This document shows positions 50,408 to 58,248 of a stretch of 64,000 nucleotides of DNA, piece after piece (position 1 is the stretch's first letter; every line of letters begins with the position of its first letter). Origin of the DNA: Streptomyces sp. S.PNR 29 (GTDB taxonomy: Bacteria; Actinomycetota; Actinomycetes; Streptomycetales; Streptomycetaceae); NCBI RefSeq assembly GCF_030386795.1, contig NZ_JANUQM010000014.1, forward strand, positions 230,856 through 294,855. The letters run 5' to 3'. The position numbers and the translations under genes were made by a program. The notes under the pieces are model-generated. The model was not told where the DNA came from and did not search any database. It saw only the letters and a list, made by a program, of their open reading frames with translations.

Positions 50408-52599
50408 CCACCTCACCCGTGCACGGCACCTGGGAACCGCAGCCGGCCGCCCGCTGGGAGGACGCCTTCCTCAGCGGCAACGGCCACCATGGCACCCTCG
50501 TGTTCGGCGATCCGAACGACGACCGCGTCATCGTCACGCACCACACCCTCGTAAGGCCCGACGGCGACCCGCGGCACCGCCGCCCACCGCAGCTCGCCGC
50601 CGGACTCCCCGCCCTCCAGGACCGCCTGCTGTCCGGCGACCTCACCGCCGCCGAGGGCTTCACCGACGGCCGCCCGCTGCAGTGGGTGCAGCCCTTCCAC
50701 CCGGCCTTCCAGGTACGGCTGCGCCGAGCCGGTGGCACAGCGCTCCGCTACCGCCGCTCCGTCGACTTCACCACCGGCGAGGCGACGGCCGCCGGCGGAG
50801 GCTGGACCAGCCGCGTCTTCGTCTCCCGCGCCGACGACGTGATCGTCCAGCACGTCACCGCCCCGCACCTCACCCTCGACCTCTCCCTGGACCCCCGCCT
50901 CCCCGGCGCCCCCGAGGGGCTGGGCGTCGGTCACGGCGCCGTGCTCACCCCCGAGGGCGCCCTGCTGAGCCTGCGCGCCCGCTACCCGGGCAGCGACCGC
51001 GCCTACACGGGCGTCACCCTGGTCGCCGTCACGGGCGGCACGACGAAACTCGTCCCCCCGGGTGTACACGTCGCGGGCGCCGAGGCGGTCCTGCTGCTCA
51101 CCCGTGTCCGCCGGCACACCGGCGAGCTGGACGTGGTGGCCGAGGGCCGCGCCCTGCGCGACCTCCTCACCGCCGCCTCGTACGACGACCTCCTCGACCG
51201 CCACCTCGCCCTGCACCGCACGGCCTACCAGCGCGTCACCCTCGACCTCGCCGCCGACCCGGCCGAACGCGCCCTGCCGGGCTCCGAGCTGATCAAGCGC
51301 CCCCGCAGCGCGGCCCTGACGGAACGGCTCTTCGCCGCCGGCCGCTACCACCTGCTGTCCGCCAGCGGTCTCAACCCGCCCCGGCTCACCGGCCTGTGGA
51401 CCGGCGAGTGGGACACGGCCTGGTCCGGCGCGTTCACCCACGACGCCAACCTCAACCTCCAGACCGCCTCCGCCGCGGCCGCCGCGCTCCCCGAGGTCAC
51501 CGAGGCCCACGCCGCGCTGATCCACCGCCAGCTGCCCGACTGGCGGGACAACGCACGCGCGGTCTTCGGCACCCGGGGCGTCGTCGCGCCCGCGCACAGC
51601 GACGGTGAGTCGGGGCACTCGTACCACTTCAGCCGCGAGTACCCCCTCCATCTGTGGACCGCGGGCGCCGACTGGCTGCTCAAACCGCTCGTCGACCACG
51701 ACGAGACACGCGGCGGGCGCGACCCGCGCACCGCCGCCGCACTCGCCGAAGTCGCCCTGTTCTACGAGGACTTCCTCACCCGCACGGACGAGGACGGCCA
51801 CCTGACGATCGTTCCCTCCTACTCACCGGAGAACCGGCCCGCGAACGCGAGCTGGGGTGCGATCAACGCGGCCATGGACCTCTCGGCGGCCCGGCACGCC
51901 CTGCTCACGGCCGCCGAGTACCACCCCGAGCACGCCGACCGCTGGCGTGCCCTCGCCGACCGGCTCCCGCCCCACCGGATCAACGCCGACGGCGCCCTGG
52001 CCGAATGGGCCTGGCCCGGTCTGGAGGACTCCTACGACCACCGCCACCTCAGCCACCTCTACGGCGTCTGGCCGCTCGACGAGATCAACCCCTACGACAC
52101 CCCCGGCCTCGCCGCGGCCGCTCACCGGGCGCTGAAGCTGCGCGGCGCCGAGAACGACTCCGCGCACGGCCACCTCCACCACGCCCTGATCGCCGCCCGG
52201 CTCAGGGACGCGGGCCGCGTCGCCCACGCGCTGGGCAACGTCCTGGACGGCGACTTCTTCCACGCCTCCCTGATGAGCGCCCACTACCCGAACCGGGACG
52301 TCTACAACGCGGACGCCGCCCACACCCTCCCGGCGGTGCTCATCGAGATGCTCGTGCAGTCCACGCCGGATCGGCTGGTGCTGCTGCCCGCGCTGCCGGC
52401 GGCGTACCCGGCGGGCGAACTGAAGGGCGTACGCACCCGGTTCGGCGCAGAGGTCGACCTCACCTGGAGCCCGCGTGAGACACGAGCGGTCATCCGCCCG
52501 AACCGCGCCCACCGCATCGAACTCACGACTTTCTCCGGCACACAGCTGCTCGACCTCGTCGCCGGAGAAGACCACGTCCTCCGTCTGGAGACGCGGTGA
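50404..52599 (+). CDS. GH95 alpha-L-fucosidase-like enzyme
   Basis: 731 residues. An N-terminal beta-sandwich (RWEDAFLSGNGHHGTLVFGD) is followed by an (alpha/alpha)6 barrel with THDANLNLQTAS, SYSPENRPAN and LEDSYDHRHLSHLYGVWP, which are GH95 landmarks. This family cleaves alpha-1,2-L-fucosyl or L-galactosyl residues, the terminal sugar of fucosylated xyloglucan side chains. It has no signal peptide. The conserved NxQ region reads NLNLQTASAA where typical members have NxQMNYW, so it is a divergent branch and activity needs proof. Its ATG overlaps the GH42 stop (ATGA). Confidence 0.85.
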   Translation: MTTSPVHGTWEPQPAARWEDAFLSGNGHHGTLVFGDPNDDRVIVTHHTLVRPDGDPRHRRPPQLAAGLPALQDRLLSGDLTAAEGFTDGRPLQWVQPFHPAFQVRLRRAGGTALRYRRSVDFTTGEATAAGGGWTSRVFVSRADDVIVQHVTAPHLTLDLSLDPRLPGAPEGLGVGHGAVLTPEGALLSLRARYPGSDRAYTGVTLVAVTGGTTKLVPPGVHVAGAEAVLLLTRVRRHTGELDVVAEGRALRDLLTAASYDDLLDRHLALHRTAYQRVTLDLAADPAERALPGSELIKRPRSAALTERLFAAGRYHLLSASGLNPPRLTGLWTGEWDTAWSGAFTHDANLNLQTASAAAAALPEVTEAHAALIHRQLPDWRDNARAVFGTRGVVAPAHSDGESGHSYHFSREYPLHLWTAGADWLLKPLVDHDETRGGRDPRTAAALAEVALFYEDFLTRTDEDGHLTIVPSYSPENRPANASWGAINAAMDLSAARHALLTAAEYHPEHADRWRALADRLPPHRINADGALAEWAWPGLEDSYDHRHLSHLYGVWPLDEINPYDTPGLAAAAHRALKLRGAENDSAHGHLHHALIAARLRDAGRVAHALGNVLDGDFFHASLMSAHYPNRDVYNADAAHTLPAVLIEMLVQSTPDRLVLLPALPAAYPAGELKGVRTRFGAEVDLTWSPRETRAVIRPNRAHRIELTTFSGTQLLDLVAGEDHVLRLETR

Positions 52600-52634
52600 C
52601 CCCCCCACTTCCCCCCACCCATGGAAGGGACACC

Positions 52635-53348
52635 ATGGCATCACGCACGCTGAGCAGGATCACCAAGGCGATGCTGGCCCCGGCCCTCGCGATCGGCGCC
52701 ACCGTCGGCCTCGCCTCGGCCCCCGCCTCCGCCGCCGTATGGAACTCCTGCGACCAGTGGGGCAACACGAGCCTGAACGGCTACACGCTCTACAACAACA
52801 TCTGGGGCTCCGGCGCCGGCAGCCAGTGCATCTGGGCCAACTCCGGTACCAACTGGGGCGTCTGGGCCAACCACCCCAACACCGGTGGCATCAAGTCGTA
52901 CCCCAACTCCAAGAAGGTGATCAACAAGACGATCACCTCGCTCGGCTCGCTCTCCAGCAGCTACAACGTCACGGTGCCGTCGTCCGGCGCGTACAACACG
53001 TCGTACGACATCTGGGACACCGACTACGACTACGAGATCATGCTCTGGGTCAACAAGACCGGAGCCGTCGGCCCCCTCGGCTCCTCGCAGGGCAATGTCA
53101 CGCTCGGCGGTCACACCTGGACCGTCTACAAGGGCAACAACGGTGCGAACGAGGTCTTCTCGTTCGTGCGCACCTCCAACTCGACCTCCGGCACCGTCAA
53201 CATCCTGCCCATCCTGAAGTGGATCAAGGACACCAAGGGCTGGTTCGGCAATGAGACCATCGGCGACGTGCAGTTCGGCTACGAGATCACCTCGTCGAAC
53301 GGCGGCCTGAACTTCACCACCAACAACCTGACCGTCAGCGGTAGCTGA
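52635..53348 (+). CDS. GH12 endo-glucanase/xyloglucanase, secreted
   Basis: 237 residues. A Sec signal peptide cleaves after ASA (about residue 33). The GH12 jelly-roll follows with WNSCDQWGNTSLNGYTLYNN, catalytic nucleophile E134 in DYDYEIMLWV and acid/base E217 in VQFGYEITSS. GH12 enzymes hydrolyse cellulose, beta-glucan or xyloglucan; the setting favours xyloglucan. No binding module. It is the last gene of the plus-strand operon, 35 nt after GH95, and meets the convergent sulfotransferase gene 27 nt later. Confidence 0.93.
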   Translation: MASRTLSRITKAMLAPALAIGATVGLASAPASAAVWNSCDQWGNTSLNGYTLYNNIWGSGAGSQCIWANSGTNWGVWANHPNTGGIKSYPNSKKVINKTITSLGSLSSSYNVTVPSSGAYNTSYDIWDTDYDYEIMLWVNKTGAVGPLGSSQGNVTLGGHTWTVYKGNNGANEVFSFVRTSNSTSGTVNILPILKWIKDTKGWFGNETIGDVQFGYEITSSNGGLNFTTNNLTVSGS

Positions 53349-53375
53349 CCGTCACACCAGGGCCGGGGACGACCG

Positions 53376-54563
53376 TCAGGCGCGGTCGGCCTCGGCCCGC
53401 AGCGCGTCGTAGCCGGCGAACGCCGACTCCACGTCGGAGCGGGTCAGACCGTAGCGGGCCAGGTCGTAGGTGTGACGGCGGGTGCCCTTCGGGCGGGCGG
53501 TGACCGCGGGGAGGCGGGCCGCGTCCGCCTCGGTCCAGCGGGCGCCGACGGCCGCGTAGAGCTTGGGGGCGCCCGTGGCCGGATCGGAGCCGAGCCAGGA
53601 GTACGGGACGTCGACCAGGTCCCCGGGCGGGATGGCGGCACGGGCCGCAAGGCCCCGCTCCATGGCGCGGCTCAGCAGGCGCAGCCAGGTCTGTCCGATG
53701 CCGGGCAGGTCGAGGGGGCGGGTGCTGACGGCCATGCCGTGCTCGATCAGGCTGCAGAAGGACGCCACGGCGGTGACCGGGTCGCGGTGGCACCACACGA
53801 TCGTGGCGTCGGGGAAGACGGTCCGCAGCGCGTCGAGGTTCTCCAGGTGCATGGGCGACTTCAGCATCCAGCGGCGGCGGGGACGGCCGTGCTGGAGGAC
53901 CTGGAACACCTGCTTGAGGTACCGGTAGTCGGGGACGAAGTCCCGCGCGCAGTGCCAGTCCACGTACGCGGGCAGCAGGGCCTGGGACAGCGGCATCAGG
54001 GAGTGCGGGAGGGCGAAGGTGCACTCCTCGGGGCCCTCGGCGGCCATCGGGTGGATGTCACGGAAGCGCGGGGCGAACAGGTGGGTGCCGCGGACCATAC
54101 CGCGGGCGGTCGCGATCGCCTTCCGCCGCTGCCGGGGCGGTAACTCCAGGTCCGGCGTGAGCAGCTCCCACAGCAGGGGACACCGGTGCTCGGACGAGAT
54201 CGACAGCACGCCGTGCGTGACGGTGGTCGCGGTGCGCGGCAGGCCCACGACGAACACCGGCCTCTCGATCGGCTCCTGCTCGATCTCGGGACGCTCGCCG
54301 ATCAGCCGGCGTACGCGGGCCCGGTTCGCCAGGTGCCTGCCGACATGGAACTGCGCGGACCGCCAGCCGACCGGGGTCAGGCCAGGGGCGTCGGCCCACC
54401 ACCCCAGCAGGCGCCGGAAGTCGTCCACGAAGGCCTCGTCCCCCTCCGCCCGCCCGGACTCGGCGAGGAGACGGTCGAAGACCCGGTAGGGGGTACGCCG
54501 GGAGCCCGACCGCGGCAGGAGCAGCAGATTGGCCAGGGTGAGGGGGAGCGGGGTCACGGACAC
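53376..54563 (-). CDS. Sulfotransferase-family protein
   Basis: 395 residues. The PAPS-binding P-loop-like motif is VFVVGLPRTATT (103-114), with WMLKSPMHLENL and VWCHRDPVTAVAS further on, as in Sulfotransferase_3 proteins. It would transfer sulfate from PAPS to a hydroxyl of an unknown acceptor. It is cytoplasmic and its GTG start is at 54563. It lies between GH12 and GH31 on the minus strand, behind the GH31 terminator, so it has no obvious link to xyloglucan use and may be a bystander. Confidence 0.82.
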   Translation of the reverse strand: MSVTPLPLTLANLLLLPRSGSRRTPYRVFDRLLAESGRAEGDEAFVDDFRRLLGWWADAPGLTPVGWRSAQFHVGRHLANRARVRRLIGERPEIEQEPIERPVFVVGLPRTATTVTHGVLSISSEHRCPLLWELLTPDLELPPRQRRKAIATARGMVRGTHLFAPRFRDIHPMAAEGPEECTFALPHSLMPLSQALLPAYVDWHCARDFVPDYRYLKQVFQVLQHGRPRRRWMLKSPMHLENLDALRTVFPDATIVWCHRDPVTAVASFCSLIEHGMAVSTRPLDLPGIGQTWLRLLSRAMERGLAARAAIPPGDLVDVPYSWLGSDPATGAPKLYAAVGARWTEADAARLPAVTARPKGTRRHTYDLARYGLTRSDVESAFAGYDALRAEADRA

Positions 54564-54652
54564 GGGAACGACACCCTTCGAAGGCGGGTTGGCGGGGCCC
54601 AGGGGACACTACTGGCCGAACGGGCTTGCCGGAACGGCGCGTTGACGCCGAC

Positions 54653-54688
54653 GGGCGGCCGGTCCCGCCGCTCCGGGACCGGCCGCCC
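54653..54688 (-). terminator. Strong terminator of the LacI-GH31 operon
   Basis: A perfect 14-bp stem, GGGCGGCCGGTCCC with GGGACCGGCCGCCC, and an 8-nt loop. It is 17 nt beyond the GH31 stop on the minus strand and separates that operon from the sulfotransferase gene. Confidence 0.88.
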
Positions 54689-54705
54689 CGCCGCATCCGG
54701 GGCTG

Positions 54706-56748
54706 CTACTCCGCTACAGGCAGCCGTGCCCCGTCCCGCAGGAACAGCGGGATGCGGTCCAGCGGGGCGTCGACCGTGACGGTCGTACCGCCCTCGTACG
54801 TCTCACCCGTCCACGCGTCCGTCCAGCGCGCGCCCGCCGGCAGGTACGCCGTACGGGCCGTGGCGCCCGCCGTCAGTACCGGGGCCACCAGCAGGTCCGG
54901 GCCGAAGAGGTAGGAGTCGTCGACCGACCAGGCCGTCTGGTCCTCGGGGAACTCCAGGAACAGCGGACGCATGACCGGCAGGCCCTCCTCGTGGGCCGCG
55001 CGCATCACGTCCAGCACGTACGGCTTCAGGCGCTCACGCAGCCGCAGGTACTTCTCCAGGATCGCGCCGGCCTCCTCGCCGTACGACCACACCTCGTTCG
55101 GGCCGCCGGTCATCTCCGGGCCGAGCGGCATGCCGGGGTCCCGGAAGCCGTGCAGGCGCATCAGCGGGGACAGCGCGCCGAACTGGAACCAGCGGACCAT
55201 GACCTCGCGGTAGGCGGGGTCCTCCGGGTCGCCGCCGTGGAAGCCGCCGATGTCCGTGTTCCACCAGGGGATGCCGGACAGGGCGGTGTTGAGGCCGGCC
55301 GCGATCTGCCGGCGCAGGGTGGGGAAGTCGGTGCCGATGTCGCCGGACCACAGGGCGGCGCCGTAGCGCTGACTGCCCGCCCACGCCGAGCGGTTGAGGG
55401 TGATGACCTCGGTCTCACCGGCGGCCACCAGGCCTTCGTGGAAGGTGCGGGAGTTCTCGGCCGGGTAGATGTTGCCGACCTCCAGGCCCGGCCCCGCCCA
55501 GTAGCGCAGGTTCTCCTGGAATCCCGGCTTCAGCTCCGGCTCGCAGGCGTCCAGCCAGAACGCCGTGATGCCGTACGGGTCGAGGTAGTTCTCCTTCACC
55601 TTCGACCACACGAACTCCCGGGCGTCCGGGTTGGTGGCGTCGTAGAAGGCGACCTGGACGGTGGAGGCGACCTCCTTGTCCGGCCAGTCGGCGTGCGCCA
55701 TCGGGCCGTACTGGGTGCCGATGAAGTAGCCCTTCATCTCCATGAGCTGGTGGTTCTCGCTCAGCGGGGAGACCGACGGCCAGACGCTCACCACCAGCTT
55801 GATGCCGAGCTCCTCCAGCTCCCGCACCATCGCCGCCGGGTCCGGCCACTCCTTCGGGTCGAACTTCCACTCGCCCAGGTGCGTCCAGTGGAAGAAGTCG
55901 CAGACGATGGCGTCGATCGGCAGGTTCCGCCGCTTGTACTCCCGGGCCACGGCGAGGAGCTCGTCCTGCGTGCGGTAGCGCAGCTTGCACTGCCAGAAGC
56001 CCGCCGCCCACTCGGGCAGCATCGGCGTACGGCCGGTCACCGCGCTGTAGCGGCGCTGTGCGTCGGCCGGGGCGCCCGCGGTGATCCAGTAGTCGATCTG
56101 GCGGGCCGAGTCCGCCACCCAGCGGGTGCCGTTGTGCGCCAGCTCGACGCGGCCGATCGCCGGGTTGTTCCACAGCAGGGTGTAGCCGCGGCTGGAGGTG
56201 AGCACCGGGATGCCGACCTCGGCGTTGCGCTGCACCAGGTCCAGGACCAGGCCCTTCTGGTCGAACCGCCCGTGCTGGTGCTGGCCGAGGCCGTACAGCT
56301 TCTCGTCGTCGTAGGCGGCGAACCGCTGCTCCAGGCGGTGGTGGCCGTTGCCGACGGCGGTGTGGAGGCGGGGGCCGGGCCACCAGAAGTGGGCGCGCTG
56401 CTCGGCGAGGAGCTCGCCGCCGTCCTCCGTGCGCAGGAAGCGGATCATGCCCTCGGCGTCGACCTCCGCGGTCAGCGCGCCGACGGTCAGCGTCCCTGTG
56501 CCGTCCTCGATCTTGACCGTGCTCTCGGTGGCCGGGGCCTCGTCGAGCAGCGCGCCCGGCAGCCCCTCCAGGACCGGCCCGCCGAGCCGTGCCCGGACCC
56601 GGACCGCGTCCGGACCCCACGGCTCGATGCGTACGGTCTCCTGGCGGCCGCTCCACTCCAGCGCGCCGGTCCGCTCGCGGAACGTGCCGATGGTGGGGGA
56701 CGACTGCGCGAGGCTGACCTGGGGCTGGTTTTCGGCAGGCTGATTCAC
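54706..56748 (-). CDS. GH31 alpha-xylosidase-like enzyme
   Basis: A 680-residue GH31 enzyme without signal peptide. The N-terminal beta domain has LYGLGQHQHG. The barrel carries nucleophile D400 in FWLDACEPE and acid/base D470 in WSGDIGTDF. The FWLDxxEPE wording, with DFFHWTHLGEWKFDP before it, is typical of alpha-xylosidases rather than alpha-glucosidases. It would remove the non-reducing-end xylose from imported xyloglucan oligosaccharides, exposing glucose for GH3. GTG 56748 has AGGAG 8 nt upstream. It is 59 nt after the LacI gene and so shares its promoter and operators. Confidence 0.9.
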   Translation of the reverse strand: MNQPAENQPQVSLAQSSPTIGTFRERTGALEWSGRQETVRIEPWGPDAVRVRARLGGPVLEGLPGALLDEAPATESTVKIEDGTGTLTVGALTAEVDAEGMIRFLRTEDGGELLAEQRAHFWWPGPRLHTAVGNGHHRLEQRFAAYDDEKLYGLGQHQHGRFDQKGLVLDLVQRNAEVGIPVLTSSRGYTLLWNNPAIGRVELAHNGTRWVADSARQIDYWITAGAPADAQRRYSAVTGRTPMLPEWAAGFWQCKLRYRTQDELLAVAREYKRRNLPIDAIVCDFFHWTHLGEWKFDPKEWPDPAAMVRELEELGIKLVVSVWPSVSPLSENHQLMEMKGYFIGTQYGPMAHADWPDKEVASTVQVAFYDATNPDAREFVWSKVKENYLDPYGITAFWLDACEPELKPGFQENLRYWAGPGLEVGNIYPAENSRTFHEGLVAAGETEVITLNRSAWAGSQRYGAALWSGDIGTDFPTLRRQIAAGLNTALSGIPWWNTDIGGFHGGDPEDPAYREVMVRWFQFGALSPLMRLHGFRDPGMPLGPEMTGGPNEVWSYGEEAGAILEKYLRLRERLKPYVLDVMRAAHEEGLPVMRPLFLEFPEDQTAWSVDDSYLFGPDLLVAPVLTAGATARTAYLPAGARWTDAWTGETYEGGTTVTVDAPLDRIPLFLRDGARLPVAE

Positions 56749-56807
56749 GTGGGGTGCTCCTGAAGGAGTGCAGACAGGGGATGCCCCAAAGGGCAGCGTG
56801 GATCGGG

Positions 56808-57824
56808 TCAGGAAGCGGCGGAGGGAGCCGGTCCCGAGCTCGCCCGGACCGTCAGCTCGGGCGCGATCAGCACGACCTCGTCGCTGCCGCGCCCTTCGAG
56901 CTTGGCGACCAGGCGTTCCATGGCGTGCCGGCCCATCTCCTGCGCGGGGATGGCGACGGACGTCAGCCGCACCGAGGCCTGCGTCGCCACCTGGTCGGGG
57001 CAGATCGCCACCACCGACACGTCCTCCGGCACGGCCCGGCCCTGCTGGCGCAACAGGGCGAGCAGCGGCTCGACCGCCGACTCGTTCTGCACGACGAGGC
57101 CCGTGGTGCCCGGACGCTCGTCGAACACCCGGGCGAGGGTGACGGCCATCGCGTCGTACCCGCCCTCGCAGGGGCGGTGCAGCAGCCGCAGCCCCAGCTC
57201 CTGCGCCCGGGTACGCAGCCCTTCGAGAGTGCGCTCGGCGAACCCGGTGTGCCGCTCGTAGACCGCGGGGGCCTCGCCGATGACAGCGATGTCGCGGTGT
57301 CCCAGCGACGCGAGGTGCTCCACGCACAGCGCGCCGGTCGCCCTGAAGTCGAGGTCGACGCAGGTCAGGCCGGTGGTGTCGGCGGGCAGGCCGATCAGCA
57401 CCGACGGCTGGTCGGTGCCCCGCAGCAGCGGCAGCCGCTCGTCGTCCAGCTCGACGTCCATCAGGATCATCGCGTCGGCGAGCCCGCTGCCGGTGACCCG
57501 GCGCACCGCGTCGGGGCCCTCCTCACCGGTGAGCAGCAGGACGTCGTAGCCGTATGTGCGCGCGCTGGTGGCCACCGCTATGGCGATCTCCATCATCACC
57601 GGCACGTACATGTCGGTGCGCAGCGGGATCATCAGCGCGACGATGTTCGACCTGCTGCTGGCCAGGGCGCGAGCGCCGGCGTTCGGGTGGTACCCGAGCT
57701 CGCGGATGCTCCGCTCGACCCGCTGCCGGGTGGTGGCGGAGATGGACCGCTTGCCGCTGAGGACATAGCTCACCGTGCTCGCCGAGACTCCGGCGTGCTG
57801 GGCGACCTCGGCGAGGGTGACCAT
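56808..57824 (-). CDS. LacI-family regulator of the xyloglucan locus
   Basis: A 338-residue LacI/GalR protein. The helix-turn-helix is at 2-25 (VTLAEVAQHAGVSASTVSYVLSGK), the hinge is NAGARALASSRSNIVALMIP, and the effector domain ends EVVLIAPELTVRASSGP. Two GAAGCGCTTC palindromes lie 18-123 bp upstream of its ATG, so it is probably autoregulated. The same palindrome flanks the GH3 and importer promoters 15 kb away. It is most likely a repressor released by a xyloglucan oligosaccharide or one of its sugars. It is cotranscribed with GH31. Confidence 0.93.
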   Translation of the reverse strand: MVTLAEVAQHAGVSASTVSYVLSGKRSISATTRQRVERSIRELGYHPNAGARALASSRSNIVALMIPLRTDMYVPVMMEIAIAVATSARTYGYDVLLLTGEEGPDAVRRVTGSGLADAMILMDVELDDERLPLLRGTDQPSVLIGLPADTTGLTCVDLDFRATGALCVEHLASLGHRDIAVIGEAPAVYERHTGFAERTLEGLRTRAQELGLRLLHRPCEGGYDAMAVTLARVFDERPGTTGLVVQNESAVEPLLALLRQQGRAVPEDVSVVAICPDQVATQASVRLTSVAIPAQEMGRHAMERLVAKLEGRGSDEVVLIAPELTVRASSGPAPSAAS

Positions 57825-57840
57825 CCAGCTCTCCAAGCTT

Positions 57841-57857
57841 TGTGAAGCGCTTCGACA
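57841..57857. promoter_or_regulatory. LacI operator (variant) near the LacI start
   Basis: GTGAAGCGCTTCGAC: the core GAAGCGCTTC (57844-57853) is intact; one arm base differs from the perfect TCGAAGCGCTTCGA. It lies 18 bp upstream of the LacI ATG, where binding would block its transcription. Confidence 0.8.
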
Positions 57858-57928
57858 GTGCGCGTAGCTGACATGTGCGGGTGAGGGTGGTTCGACAGTA
57901 GCTTCAGCGAGAGTGGGTGTCCATAGGC

Positions 57929-57946
57929 TGTCGAAGCGCTTCGACA
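57929..57946. promoter_or_regulatory. LacI operator, perfect 18-bp palindrome
   Basis: TGTCGAAGCGCTTCGACA, about 105 bp upstream of the LacI ATG and 302 bp before the acyl-CoA dehydrogenase start. The other ~400 bp of this divergent gap show no gene. Confidence 0.88.
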
Positions 57947-58248
57947 CCTTTTCTGCAGGGAGCGGACCGTGCCCGTCCGCCCGAGGCCATTCCCGGCCTC
58001 GAAGGCTCCACCCGGACCCTCGTTCGGCGCAACCGCTCGCCGACGACAGGCACGGCCCCGGCACCGCGCCCGGCACCGGGGCCCGCAGGGGTTCCGGCCG
58101 TCCGGACACGGCGTCGTATCCGGTCCCCGTCGGCTGAACGGTTGCGCGAGGGGTGGTGGGGCCGCCCCGGATCGGGTAGATACGAACGGGTAGTACCCGT
58201 CGGTAGCCAAAACGGCCCATGATCCCGATTCGCGGCGAGGTGAGCCTC

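Noticed and set aside
39203..57824. Cellulose or starch utilisation as the role of the sugar locus
   Set aside because: GH74, GH31 with xylosidase wording, GH95 and GH42 are not needed for cellulose or starch; there are no GH6, GH48, GH9 or GH13 genes.
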